From positions 806,001 through 870,000 of the forward strand of contig NZ_CP104164.1 in assembly GCF_029981845.1 (NCBI RefSeq): 64,000 nucleotides of DNA. The letters run 5' to 3'. The translations under genes were made by a program, and so were the position numbers. This stretch comes from Candidatus Bandiella numerosa. Its GTDB lineage: Bacteria > Pseudomonadota > Alphaproteobacteria > Rickettsiales > Midichloriaceae. Below, one piece after another: positions 50,801 to 62,000 of this stretch (the stretch's first letter is position 1; each line of letters begins with the position of its first letter). Below the pieces are notes generated by a model. It searched no databases. It was not told where the DNA came from and saw only the letters and a program-made list of their open reading frames with translations.

Positions 50801-53800
50801 TCCTTTATATTTTTCTACCTCTCTTCTAAACTCTTCACTGTCTATTCCTATTACTTCTATCTTATTTCCTACTATCTTCCTTATCTTCTCTACATTCTTC
50901 TCATTACTTAATATTACCTTACACTCTGCATCTTCTACTATGTACCTTATCCTTTCTTCTGGATAACTTGCCTCCATTGGTATATAACATCCTCCTGCTT
51001 TCAATACTCCTAATATCCCCAATACAATATGTTCACTCCTTTCTATACATAACCCTACACTCACTTCTCTTATTACACCGTGTTTTTCTCTTAAATACCT
51101 ACCTATTTTATTACTTCTCTTGTTTAATTCATCATAGCTTATTTGTACTCCTTCTCTTACTAATGCTATTCTATCCCCTGACTTCTTCACTCCCTCCTCA
51201 AATCTCTCTAATATACTTCCTTCTTTCCCTTCTCTCCCCTCCCTCTTGTTAAAGTTTTCTAATTGGATCTTGAAAAGAGCTTCAGATAAATTTTCATAAT
51301 TTGAATCTCTCAATAAAAGCTTTAAAGAATCTTTATAAATTGAAGAAAAATACTCTAATAAAGATCTATTAACATAATTATTTACTACAGTTATTTTACC
51401 GCCATATGTTTCCTCATTAAGTCTAGCAATATTTAATACAAAAGGTATTTCCGTCCTTTCAAAATCAATTGTTTCCTCAATTACATTTTTACTATTATCA
51501 AAAACATGAAAATGCATATAATTAAACGCAAAATGATAAACATCTTTTTTCAATAAAGATTTTATCTTGCTATAAGGAAAAGATTTATATTGATGTAGTT
51601 TAATTTTTTCATTAAATATCCTAAAAAATTGATTCTGCTTTTCATTATCTCTTATCTTAAATCTAAAAGGGATAGTATTTAAAAATAAACCAAATAACCT
51701 ATCTCCCTCTTCTTTTTCTAGTCTATTGTTAACTATTAAACCAATTGTTATGTCATCGTTATTAGTGAAATAGGATAATACTTTTAAGTAAGTAAATAAA
51801 AATACATGATCTGGTGTGATTCCAAGTTTTTTAACAATATTATTTATTAATCTAGATATTTCCTTTCCGAAATTAAGCTCTGAATAAATAATAACATCTC
51901 CTTTACTCTTTTTACCATTATATTCCAGTTTTGTACAATTAAACCCATCTAAATATTTTTTCCAAAATTGCTGATTTTGCCTACTATTAATCGAAGCTAT
52001 CTCATTTTTTATGAATTCTCCATAGCTTAATTTTATGTTGTCTTTGATATCAATTTCTAAACTATACGATTGTATAAATTCGTTAATCAATGAAGCTATA
52101 CTCCAACCATCAGCAATAGCATGATGAAATGAAAAAATTATGTAAAATTGATTACTTAAATCATTCACTATTATCCTAAACAAGCCTGGATTGTTAATAT
52201 TAAATGAAACTTTACTTTCAGATTTGATTATTATATCGATATTCTTCTTTTCTTGTTTGAAATACTCAATTTTAATCTTTTTGTATATAAGGGTTAATAA
52301 TTTATCATCTACTAAAACAAAAGCAGCACGAAGCATTTCATGCTTTAAAACTAATTTATTCCAAATACTTAAGAATTTTTTTTCTGAAAATTTTAAATTT
52401 AACTTATAGCCAAAAACATCATGGTATACACCTTTATCATTTAAATTAGATTCAATTAACATGCCAGTTTGTAAAGAACCGGTTGGATAAATATCTTCAA
52501 TAAGCTCAATATTATTGATAAAATTGCTCATACGGCCTTTATCAAACAAGCTAAATCTTTGATAGATTACAGTATTATTATTTTCATATTGCAGAGTTTT
52601 TTTTAGGTTATATATAGATTTAGAGATAAAAATATCTTTAACATTAATACCTAGCTTTAACTTCTTATTAGTTAAACCTACTAATCTGATAACCAATATA
52701 CTATCACCACCTAATTTAAAGAAGTCATCTTTTATTCCTACCCTATCTATCCCTAATACCTCTTCCCATATCTCACACATCTTCTTCTCTATCTCATTTC
52801 TTGGTTCTACATAATTCACCTCATCTATAAAATCTACTTCTGGTAATCCTTTCTTATCTATCTTTCCATTTATTGTAAGTGCTATCTCTCCTATCTTCAT
52901 CAACTTACTCGGCATCATATATTCTGGTAACTTATTCCCCAAATAATTCTCCATTTCTTCTTCATCTAACTCTTTCTCACTTACATAATATCCTACTATA
53001 TACTTATCTCCTCCTCCTCCTTCTCTTTCCTTTGCTACTACTACACTCTGCCTAACTCCTTCATAACTCTGCAACACATTTTCTATCTCTCCAAGCTCTA
53101 TCCTATATCCCCTGATCTTCACCTGCTCATCATTCCTTCCTATATATTCTATATTTCCATCACTTAAATATCTTCCTAAATCTCCTGTCTTATATAGCCT
53201 ACTATATCCTCTCTTTATATCTTCTTCTGTTGCAAATGGATTTGCTATAAACTTCTCTGCTGTTAACCCTGGTCTATTTAGATATCCTCTCGCTAATCCT
53301 TCCCCTCCTATACATATCTCTCCTATCGCTTCTATCGGTAATAACTCTCCTTCTTTTGATAATATATATATCTTTAAATCTCCTAATCTTCTTCCTATAG
53401 AATTGTTATTTTCATCTTCTTCTTTTATAGCCTTATATGTTGCGTGCACTGTTGTTTCTGTTATGCCGTACATATTTACCAGTCTTGGCTTATTATATCG
53501 ATACTTATTCAACCATTCTCTTAATTTCCCCTCATTTAATGCATCTCCTCCAAATATTACATATCTCAATTTAGATAACTTTTCCCTACTTCTTGATTCA
53601 TTTATAAAATTATAAAATGCTCCTGGTGTTTGATTTAATACCGTTACCCCTTCTGTTTTACATAAATTAAAAAATAACTTTGTATCTATGATTTTTTCTT
53701 GAGATACTATTACTAATTTCCCTCCATACAACAAAGAACCCCATATCTCCCATACTGTGAAGTCAAATATATATGAATGGAATAGTACCCATATATCTTT

Positions 53801-56005
53801 ATGGTCAAATTTATATTTTTTTTGAGTTATACTAAACAATCTTGCTATATTGTTGTGAATCTGCATTACTCCCTTTGGCTTCCCCGTTGTTCCTGATGTA
53901 TATATTATGTATGCTAGATCCTCTCTTCCTCTTTCTACTTTTATATCTTCTCCTTCATATTGTTCTATCTCTCTTTTAAACTCTTCACTGTCTATTTCTA
54001 TTACTTCTATCTTATTTCCTACTATCTTCCTTATCTTCTCTACATTCTTCTCATTACTTAATATTACCTTACATTCTGCATCTTCTACTATATACCTTAT
54101 CCTTTCTTCTGGATAACTTGCCTCCATTGGTACATAACATCCTCCTGCCTTTAATACTCCTAATATCGACAATACCGTATATTCACTCCTTTCTATACAT
54201 AACCCTACCTTTACTTCTCTCCTAACTCCAAACTCTTCCCTTAAATATTTTCCTATTTTATTGCTCCTTCTATTTAACTCCTCATAGCTTATCTGTACTC
54301 CTTCTCTTACTAATGCTATTCTATCCCCTGACTTCTTCACTTCCTCCTCAAATCTCTCTGTTATTGTTTTTTGAATACTATGATTATATTCTACTTCATT
54401 ATTGAATCCTAATGATTGTCTAAAATACGGATTGAAAGAAAAATTGATGTCTCTTACCAGTGCATTTTTGCGGTTACATACAAATTTGACTAATAATCCC
54501 AAAATATACTTATATATGTTGAGAAAGTTTTTTATGGTGTTTTTTTTATAAAGAGAGGTTGCATAATTAAAAATACCCTCAATATACTCACCTTTATCAA
54601 TAACAGTAGTTGTTAAATCAAATTTTGCATATTTAAATAATAAAAAATCTGATGAACAATCTTGAAAGAAGTTTTTACTTTCTTGTTTATTTTTTACTTT
54701 TGAAGAACTATCAAAACTGAATAATACTTGAAAAATAGGATGTCTGCTTGAATCTTTTTCTATTTCAAGCTCACTAACTAATTTTTCAAATTGAAGATCC
54801 TGATATAACTGCACTTCAATAATTTCATTTGCTACTCTTTTTAAAAGGTCCTCGATTTTCTCATCTTTTTTAATAATACATCTCAATACTACTGTATTTA
54901 TCAATAATCCAATAATACCTTCCAATTCCTTAGTATCTCTATTAGCAATTGGTGTACCTATGACAAAATCATCTTGATTAGAAAAAGTTCTAAGCAATAA
55001 ATAAAAAGCTGTTAAAAATATGCTAAACAAGCTTATTTCTAATTCCTTAGATAACTTTCTCAAAGAATCTGCTAAATCTTGATCTATTTTAAAATATAGT
55101 TGATCTCCTCGATAATCTATAATATTGCTTCTAGCATTATCGGTAAATAAATTTAGATTTTCATATCCTGAAAGCCTTTTTTGCCAAAAATTCAGCCTTT
55201 TTTCAAGCCTCTCTCCTGATAAATAAGCTCTTTGCCAAATTGCGAAATCTTTATATGAATTATTTAAACTAACAAGCTTTAATACTGGATTTAACCCTTG
55301 TTTCAATTCTATATTGTATCTATACAGTTCCTCGAGCTCCTCTTTCAAAATATCAGCTGACCATAAATCAAAAGCAATGTGATGTACTACAACTAACATG
55401 TAGTATTCTGACCTATTGCTCAAATTGTAAAAGGATATTTTAAATACATATTCTTCACTGATATCAAAAACATAATCTATTTCTTTTTTTAAAATCTCTT
55501 TAAAATAATCAATATCATCACAATTATATTGAATAATAATAGGATTGAATTTTTGACAATTTAACTCTTCTTGAAAATATCCTTCTTTATCATTTTCCCT
55601 TATAACAGTACGTAAAATTGAATGTCTCTCTACAATAGTTTGAATACTTTTCTCTAATATTGATAAATCAATATTCTCTCCAAGCCTATAGATGATCGGT
55701 ATATTATACGCTGCAATATTTTTTTCATATTCATTAATAAACTTCATTCTTTCTTGTGAAAAAGATAGAACAGCTTTTTCTTTATTTGTCTTTAATATTG
55801 TAATTTGGTCTTCTTTACTGGATATATTATTTTCCTTCAAGCATTTTAAAATTTCATCAATATGATTATTAAAAAATTTTTTATCCTTATCACTTAATGT
55901 TATTCTATCAGGTACAAAAACAGATATTTCATTGCTATCTGCCCATATTTTAATTCCTTGAAAATAAAGCTTATATATAAATTTTATTATTGAAACAGAA
56001 GACAT
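44888..56005 (-). CDS. Non-ribosomal peptide synthetase, TubC-like dock-C-A-T-C-A-T-C-A-T-E
   Basis: About 3705 residues. The first ~60 (IKFIYKLYFQGIKIW, later LSDKDKKFFNNHIDEIL) fit a TubC-type N-terminal docking domain. Motifs by residue: C1 HHIAFDLWS (~208), A1 YTSGTTGKPKG (~703), T1 GGDSI (~1095), C2 HHAIADGWS (~1294), A2 (~1753), T2 GGDSL (~2147), C3 HHIIIDDWS (~2339), A3 (~2813), T3 GGDSI (~3215), E HHLIIDVVSW (~3396) with EGHGRDG and GWFTTLFPV. Codes: A1 and A2 DFWNIGMVHK (Thr), A3 DLYNLSLIWK (Cys). The E domain implies D-Cys. The tail is a short acidic helix (DLDQEELDEIL) typical of C-terminal docking. A1 and A2 are near-identical modules. ATG 56005 is preferred; GTG 56011 is possible. 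The upstream stop is ~15 bp away. Confidence 0.95.
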   Translation of the reverse strand: MSSVSIIKFIYKLYFQGIKIWADSNEISVFVPDRITLSDKDKKFFNNHIDEILKCLKENNISSKEDQITILKTNKEKAVLSFSQERMKFINEYEKNIAAYNIPIIYRLGENIDLSILEKSIQTIVERHSILRTVIRENDKEGYFQEELNCQKFNPIIIQYNCDDIDYFKEILKKEIDYVFDISEEYVFKISFYNLSNRSEYYMLVVVHHIAFDLWSADILKEELEELYRYNIELKQGLNPVLKLVSLNNSYKDFAIWQRAYLSGERLEKRLNFWQKRLSGYENLNLFTDNARSNIIDYRGDQLYFKIDQDLADSLRKLSKELEISLFSIFLTAFYLLLRTFSNQDDFVIGTPIANRDTKELEGIIGLLINTVVLRCIIKKDEKIEDLLKRVANEIIEVQLYQDLQFEKLVSELEIEKDSSRHPIFQVLFSFDSSSKVKNKQESKNFFQDCSSDFLLFKYAKFDLTTTVIDKGEYIEGIFNYATSLYKKNTIKNFLNIYKYILGLLVKFVCNRKNALVRDINFSFNPYFRQSLGFNNEVEYNHSIQKTITERFEEEVKKSGDRIALVREGVQISYEELNRRSNKIGKYLREEFGVRREVKVGLCIERSEYTVLSILGVLKAGGCYVPMEASYPEERIRYIVEDAECKVILSNEKNVEKIRKIVGNKIEVIEIDSEEFKREIEQYEGEDIKVERGREDLAYIIYTSGTTGKPKGVMQIHNNIARLFSITQKKYKFDHKDIWVLFHSYIFDFTVWEIWGSLLYGGKLVIVSQEKIIDTKLFFNLCKTEGVTVLNQTPGAFYNFINESRSREKLSKLRYVIFGGDALNEGKLREWLNKYRYNKPRLVNMYGITETTVHATYKAIKEEDENNNSIGRRLGDLKIYILSKEGELLPIEAIGEICIGGEGLARGYLNRPGLTAEKFIANPFATEEDIKRGYSRLYKTGDLGRYLSDGNIEYIGRNDEQVKIRGYRIELGEIENVLQSYEGVRQSVVVAKEREGGGGDKYIVGYYVSEKELDEEEMENYLGNKLPEYMMPSKLMKIGEIALTINGKIDKKGLPEVDFIDEVNYVEPRNEIEKKMCEIWEEVLGIDRVGIKDDFFKLGGDSILVIRLVGLTNKKLKLGINVKDIFISKSIYNLKKTLQYENNNTVIYQRFSLFDKGRMSNFINNIELIEDIYPTGSLQTGMLIESNLNDKGVYHDVFGYKLNLKFSEKKFLSIWNKLVLKHEMLRAAFVLVDDKLLTLIYKKIKIEYFKQEKKNIDIIIKSESKVSFNINNPGLFRIIVNDLSNQFYIIFSFHHAIADGWSIASLINEFIQSYSLEIDIKDNIKLSYGEFIKNEIASINSRQNQQFWKKYLDGFNCTKLEYNGKKSKGDVIIYSELNFGKEISRLINNIVKKLGITPDHVFLFTYLKVLSYFTNNDDITIGLIVNNRLEKEEGDRLFGLFLNTIPFRFKIRDNEKQNQFFRIFNEKIKLHQYKSFPYSKIKSLLKKDVYHFAFNYMHFHVFDNSKNVIEETIDFERTEIPFVLNIARLNEETYGGKITVVNNYVNRSLLEYFSSIYKDSLKLLLRDSNYENLSEALFKIQLENFNKREGREGKEGSILERFEEGVKKSGDRIALVREGVQISYDELNKRSNKIGRYLREKHGVIREVSVGLCIERSEHIVLGILGVLKAGGCYIPMEASYPEERIRYIVEDAECKVILSNEKNVEKIRKIVGNKIEVIGIDSEEFRREVEKYKGEDIKVERGVKDLAYIIYTSGTTGKPKGVMQIHNNVARLFSITQKKYKFDHKDIWVLFHSYIFDFTVWEIWGSLLYGGKLVIASQEKIIDTKLFFNLCKTEGITVLNQTPGAFYNFINESRSREKLSKLRYVIFGGDALNQGKLREWLNKYGYNKPRLVNMYGITETTVHATYKAIKEEDENNNNNSIGRRLGDLKIYILSKEGEVLPIGAIGEICIGGEGLARGYLNRPGLTAEKFIANPFATEEDIKRGYSRLYRTGDLGRYLSDGNIEYIGRNDEQVKIRGYRIELGEIENVMQSYEGVRQSVVVAKEREGGGDKYIVGYYVSEEELDEKEMENYLGNKLPEYMMPSKLMKIGEIALTINGKIDKKGLPEVDFIDEVNYVEPRNEIEKKMCEIWEEVLGIDRVGIKDDFFKLGGDSLLAIKIISKVKDNFETEINFKDVFESSLLSDLSAKISLSYYKKDTLLSISRIDKNQDILLSYAQQRLWFLDKLIGDNTLYHVPIAILLKGSINIIALEKSLNFLVSRHESLRTTIVNKEGIAYQNILSINTPFPLKTILLNANQPINKLIREELEKPFLFSREILCRGLLIKQENLKHVLIINFHHIIIDDWSLNIFKKELFQCYASFLKNEEPKLPLINVQYADFSVWQHKFLTGEVIKKQLKYWKDNLHALKNLEIPTDKPRPLEQSFKGASYNHKLEDSILKRLKKIAITENVTVFTFLMTTLSTFLSLAFNQKDIIIGTPIANRRKHDFSNIIGLFLNTLPVRISINGNPSFRDLLYKVKNQLYDAYDNQDIPFENIVDHLNINRDLGRHPVFQIMFVYQKKGKEKFNLGNLEVSDYEFSYYYKAKFEITFTIIETANSLEIELNYSTSIYNRDTIKKIVTDYELMLKDLLEDINQRLSDIGIYDREKQINIQKWNGNQQKFKSENILHKLFEKQALINYDRVAVECNGSQLTYGIIYNKSNQLKNIILSKEINKNKLIGICLLKNERILIPLLATLKAGFAYVPIEPEYPDERIQSIIEDSGIGLVITNSKYIKRFSFFTEGIICFEDKENITKFSEDNRYPMISEDSISYVIYTSGSTGRPKGVSIKHNSVVNTINSINTEFNFSKSDKVLSLSGIGFDLSVYDYFGVTAVGGTVILPDIANNKDPLYWLNLLKKHNITIWNSVPQLAQLLVSHYEDLGCTSITNMTYLLSGDRIPPQLPEQIKNKFPNSNVISLGGATEGSIWSIWYNTNHLPQNNVNIPYGESMPNQKMYVLDRFGKHCGIGVIGEIYIGGKGVALHYYNMPRKTAEMFIANPFYIKNDDKSSNEGSGSRIYKTGDLGRYLSDGNIEYIGRNDFQVKIRGYRVELGEIEKIISDVIGVKYCIVILWEAELKNKKLIAYLLLDNDVKKFSEERVINEVKYACQKFLPEYMQPNKFTVLEKIPLTVNGKVNRDMLPKAEIEEESEGYQEPIGEIEKILAEIWSSILGVKKIGRLDNFFNLGGDSIISIQMVSRAKKAGIYFDIKQVFHTPTIEGLARNSKAHDVQQSFQKFAATGKVKLLPIQKWFFKNFKNYNHFNQAFWFKSKRKIEMDKMKSIIQQIRATHEAFRLRYEFKSGEWMGYYKIKESDILFEVVDEHLSDYALNSIITERQKSLDVKKGPIDSLIWVEGKGLLWIIHHLIIDVVSWRILLQDVNDLFLDKALEEKTDHYKSWSEYLSKYNDLDSVTKYYNNLGYHNLTYDYNSNYVGVKHQEILFSKEITRLFLVEAHKSYNTQANDLFLLALLLSIGDIQKKYKITIMLEGHGRDGLNSNLDLTRTIGWFTTLFPVELKTKDANNLSVAIKDIKEILRQIPDQGISYGIANMQGKIKERKVDILFNYLGQLDNVDDETTLFAFGNFPVGETIGDKDIKHALEINGHIISKQLRFTWNYTGGLSSETIKKIATQFEKRFIQIIEHCLDQKDVNYTPSDFNSSDLDQEELDEILDNI
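49560..51190 (-). repeat. Thr adenylation module repeat, copy 2
   Basis: About 1.63 kb covering A2 and the start of T2. Nearly identical in DNA to 52719-54340. Small in-frame indels in Asn-, Glu- or Gly-coding runs separate the copies. Confidence 0.8.
52719..54340 (-). repeat. Thr adenylation module repeat, copy 1
   Basis: About 1.62 kb covering A1 and the start of T1, partner of 49560-51190. Its two flanks, but not its core, are also shared with the Ser adenylation domain at 56200-57820. Confidence 0.8.
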
Positions 56006-56020
56006 ACACACACCATTTTT

Positions 56021-59000
56021 CTATTTTCTAAATTTAAATGTTTGACCTTTTATATTATTATCAAATAACTTTGATAATAATATTGAAAATTTTTCTATGT
56101 TTTTATATTCGAAAATCTTCCCTACATGAATTTTTTTTGAGTATTCGGTATTTATTCTATTAATCAACCTTGTTGCTAGTAGAGAATGTCCTCCCAATCT
56201 AAAGAAGTCGTCTTTTATTCCTACCCTATCTATCCCTAATACCTCACTCCATATTTCACACATCTTTCTCTCTATCTCATTCCTTGGTTCTACATAATTC
56301 ACCTCATCTATAAAATCTACTTCTGGCAATCCTTTCTTATCTATCTTTCCATTGACTGTAACTGGTATCTCTTCTATCCTCTTTAACTTACTTGGTATCA
56401 TATATTCTGGTAACTTATCTCCTAAATATCTCTCTATTTCTTCTTCATCTAACTCTTTCTCACTTACATAATATCCTACTATATACTTATCTCCTCCTTC
56501 TCTTTCCTTTGCTACCACTACACTCTGCCTAACTCCTTCATAACTCTGCAAGACACTCTCTATCTCTACAAGCTCTATCCTATACCCCCTGATCTTCACC
56601 TGCTCATCATTCCTTCCTATATACTCTATATTTCCATCACTTAAATATCTTCCTAAATCTCCTGTCTTATATAGCCTACTATATCCTCTCTTTATATCTT
56701 CCTCTGTTGCAAATGGATTTGCTATAAACTTCTCTGCTGTTAACCCTGGTCTATTTAGATATCCTCTCGCTAATCCTTCCCCTCCTATACATATCTCTCC
56801 TATCGCTCCTATCGGTGATAACTCTTCTTCTTTTGATAATATATACACTTTTGTATTTGATATCGGCTTGCCTATTAACACTTTTTCTATATTTTTATCT
56901 ATATAACTATAATGCAGCACATCTATTGTTGCTTCTGTTGGTCCATATAAATTATGTACCTCCACTCTTTTTAACTTTTCATGAATCTCTTTTACTGTTG
57001 AAATCTTCAGCTCTTCTCCACTACTAAATATATATTTCACATTATCCCTATATCCTTTATCTACACCTTCTAAATAGCTATTTAACATTGTTGGCACAAA
57101 ATGCATTATTGTTATTTGCTCTTTTCTACTTAATTCTTTTATATAATCTACATCTCTTTGCTCTCCTTCCTTAGCAATCACTATACTCCCGCCATACCAA
57201 TGTGCCCATAATAATTCCCATACTGATACATCAAATGTATATGATGTTTTTTGCATTATTTTATCTTTCTTTCTTAATGGATATTCCTTGTTCATCCATT
57301 TTATACGATTTACCACTCCACCTTGACTTACTCCCACTCCCTTCGGTTTTCCTGTAGTTCCTGATGTATATATTATATATGCTAGATCCTTTCCTCCTCT
57401 TTCTAGCTTTATATCTTCTCCTTCATATTTTTCTATCTCTCTTTTAAACTCTTCACTGTCTATTTCTATTACCTCTACCTTATTCTCTACCATTTTCCTT
57501 ATCTTCTCTACATTCTTCTCATTACTTAATATTACCTTACATTCTGCATCTTCTACTATATACCTTATCCTTTCTTCTGGATAACTTGCCTCCATTGGTA
57601 CATAACATCCTCCTGCCTTTAATACTCCTAATATCGACAATACCGTATATTCACTCCTTTCTATACATAACCCTACCTTTACTTCTCTCCTAACTCCAAA
57701 CTCTTCCCTTAAATATTTTCCTATTTTATTGCTCCTTCTATTTAACTCCTCATAACTTATCTGTACTCCTTCTCTTACTAATGCTATTCTATCCCCTGAC
57801 TTCTTCACTTCCTCCTCAAATCTCTCTAATATACTTCCTTCTCTCCCTTCCCTCCACTCTGTCTTGTTCCATATGTTAATTTTTGCATCATCCTTATGTA
57901 ATTTAATAGGCAAGAAAATATCTTTGCCTATTAAATTACCAAGATATAATTGAATATAGTTTAATATGCTCTGAATTATGATTTTTGAAAAATAACCATC
58001 ATGCATATCTAAAGAAAAAGAAAACTTATCGCATTTTCTTGATACTGTAAAAACGCACGGAATATTTGTTTTTTCATAAAATTCCTCTATATGGAATTTT
58101 TCATTTCTATCTAAGATGTGAAAGTGCACATAATTAAAGCTAAAAATTAAATTTTCTATCATTTTAAAATCGCTTTTCAGCTTCATAAAAGGATATTGCT
58201 TTATTTTCAAAAGCTCTGTTTTGATATTATTTATTTGATTATTTAAATAATCACTCGTAATATCTCCTCCCTTTTTAAACTTGTATCTGAATGGTATAGT
58301 ATTGAGAAAAAGCCCTATTTGTTCATCTCCACCTGGCACTTCAAGTCTATTATTAACTACCGTACCTATTAGTATGTCATTAAATCCAAAAACTCGAAAC
58401 AAAGCATAAAAATAAGCAGATAAAAAAACTGTATCTACTGAAAAACCTGAAGTTTTTGCATAAGAAATAATCTTAGTAGAATTATTTTTACTTAATTTAG
58501 CACCAACCTTTTCAATTAATTTCGTGCTATGTTGAATATGTTTCACAACTCGATTTATGTTATTTTTATATCCTTCTAATAACTTAAACCATAAATTATA
58601 AAGACTTTTCTTATTCATATTTAAAAGCTCTTCTTGAACAAATTCAGCGTACGAAATAGAACTATTATAATTTATAGATATTTCAGAATCGCCATACATA
58701 TCAACAAATTCTAAAATTAATGATGCCAAACTCCAGCCATCCATTATTGCATGATGAAATGATATCACTAAAGAAAAACCATCATTCCTTGCTACCGTAT
58801 TTATAACCAATCTAAATACACCAGGCATTTTATAATCAATGCCTTTATCAAGCTCTTTATCTATAATTGATTTAGTACTGCATCCTTCGACTATTTTTAT
58901 TTTAGACTTCAAACTAATTGACTTGTTCTCTATCAATAAATAACCATTCTCAATATCTTCAACAAAATTACTCCTAAGCATTGAGTGCTTTGTAACAATC

Positions 59001-62000
59001 CTCTCCCAACAACCGATGAACTTTTTATAGTCAAAAGGTATCTTTATAAGATATGATACAACATCATGATATGAGTATTTATCAAATATTGACTCTATCA
59101 GCATTCCTTTTTGCAATGAGCTTGCTGGATAGATATCTGAGATACTATTTTCTTCAAGCTCAAAGCTTCTCTTATTTTCATCTGAAATCAATGAAAAATG
59201 TTTGTATTTTGAATTTACATCTGCTTCATCTATTATATGTTGCGCAATATCTTTAATAGTTTTATAGGCAAAAATACTATGTATTTTTAGTTTATAACCC
59301 TTTTGTTTTAATGCACCAACAACTCTTAAAGAAATGATAGAGTCTCCCCCTAAGTTAAAGAAATTATCTGATCTACCAATTTTTTTTATCCCCAATATGC
59401 TAGACCATATTTCTGCTTGCAATTTTTCCATTTTGGTTATGGGCTCTTCATATTCTTCAATACCTTCCCTACCCTCTGGTTTAGGTAAATTTGACCTATC
59501 TATTTTACCATTTGATGTCAAAGGTAAATAATCTATTATCATGATTTGTTTAGGTCGCATGTATTCGGGCAAATTTTTCTCACAATTTTTACGTATAGAA
59601 TTAATAATGTCGCTTTTATCCACTTTGAAATTACTGATTTCTTTGCTTAATAACACATAAGCAACTAACTTTTTTAAATTTAGCTCATCCTCTCTTAAAA
59701 CAACTATACACTGATCTATATTATCTATACTTGTTATTACAGCTTCGATTTCTCCTAGCTCTATACGATACCCTCTTAATTTGACTTGATGATCCACTCT
59801 TCCAATATATTCAATATTACCATCTGCTAAATACTTAGCTATATCACCAATCCTATATATTCTTGAATCACAACTAAAAAACTCATTCTTATTACCATTA
59901 TAAAAAGGATTTGCTATAAATTTCTCGGCTGTTAAAGATGGTTTGTTCCAATAACCTCTTGCTAAACCTATTCCTCCTATATAAACCTCTCCCATAACAC
60001 CAATAGGGACCTGATTTAAGTGTTCATCCAATATATATATCTTCACATTACCAACGTTTCTTCCCAAAGGAATGATGCTATTATTTGCAATCTCCTTACT
60101 ATCTAATATATGAGTTAAAGATAAATCTGAGCATTCTGTTGGCCCATAAGTATTTACAATTTTACAATTTTTATTATTAAATACAAAATCTTTTAACAGT
60201 TGTACTTTTATGCCCTCCCCACCTAACAATACCATCCTAAGAGTAGGTAGCTCTTTCTCTCTTTTATCTAAATTTTCAATTACTGAATAAAAGGCACTAG
60301 GAGGACAATTAAAAAAAGTTATATTATTCTTTTTTAAAAAATAAACTATTGCTTTAGAATCAAATTTTATATCATCAAATAAATTAATTTGGGATCCTGA
60401 TATTAGTCCACCTAAAATATTTTTCTGAGTTAAATCAAACCCAAATGCTGTAAAAATGATAATCTTATCTTTTTTATCAATTTCAAATTGTTTTTTATAC
60501 CAGCTCAATAGATTTGATACCCCAGCATGCATTAAATCAGATCCCTTAGGTAACCCTGTACTGCCTGAAGTATATAAGAGATATATTAGATCACCTAACT
60601 TTGAAAGAGTTAAATTGCTATCATTATCTGGCAAAACAGCCTCTTCAATAAATACTATTTTACCTATATTTGGTATATTAGCTTTATGTTTTGATTTTGT
60701 AATTGTGATCGATGCCTTAGAATCACGTAGCATATGATGAATTCTTTCTATTGGATAATCAACATCTATTGGCAAATAAGCCATGGCAGCCTTTATACAT
60801 GCAATCATCGAAATAACCATATCTATAGATCTTTCAACTAAAATAGCAACTACCGTTTGTTCTTTGTTTTGCTCTACTATTGATTTAAGATATCTTGCTA
60901 GCCTATTAGATATACTATTAAGCTCACGATATGAAATATTTTGATCAATGTATGATACCGCTATTCTGTCAGGTGTACGTAAAATCTGCTCTTCAAATAA
61001 ACGATCTACTGTTAAGCCACGATAATAGCCAGTATTTGTAACATTTAGACTTTTTATTTCTTCTTCTTCTGTGTAATGCAAGAATTTTAGTTCAGTTGTA
61101 TGATCTACCCTTCCTGAAATTTGTATTAAAAAAGATTCTATCATATTCATAATGTTTCTAACTAACTTATTTTCTATTAACTCTCCTGCATATTTTATTT
61201 TAACAAGTATCGCACCTTCTTCCTCATACACAAGTATTCCTAAAGGATAATCTAATTTCTCTATTACCTTTTTGATCTCTATGATTAAACTTCCGTCTTT
61301 CTCCTTTGATTTAGGATAATTCTCATATGCAAATACTGTTTCAAATAATCTTTCTCCTCTTTTTTGTATTTTAGCTAAATTCACTCCACTTTTAGTAGTG
61401 ATTAAATTTATATCTCGCTGAATAGTCTTTATTGCTTTTTCAGTGCTTTCAGATCTATGCTCAACTAATAATGGCAATGTATTAATATATAAACCTACTC
61501 CCTTTTCTATACCTATGATATGCTTTTCTCTCCCTGATATAACAGTCCCAACTACAGTTTGCTTACTTGCTCCGTATACACTTAAAATCTTATGCCAAAC
61601 ATATTGAAGCATGGCATTAATCGTGACTCCTTTTTCTTGATTATACTTTTTTATATTATTGTATAAATCTCCTGATATTATTAGATTTTTTTCTTTATAT
61701 TTTTTTATATAGTGATAATTTTCTTCTCCATAATCATTTTTAAACAAAGCTAATATGTTAGTTCTCTGCTCTATTCTTGATATATATTGATGCCAAAATT
61801 CCTCGTCCTTCTTTAAATTTTTTTGTATATATTTTTGGACCTCTTCGTAATTTCTATCTTCTATCACCTGTATTTTCTCACCCTTTATCTTTTTTAGATA
61901 AGTTTCATGAACATATTCTTTTAAAATTACTCCACTCCAACCATCTAAAATAGCATGATGATTGGAAAATATACATCTGTATAATTCCTTTTCTAGCTTA

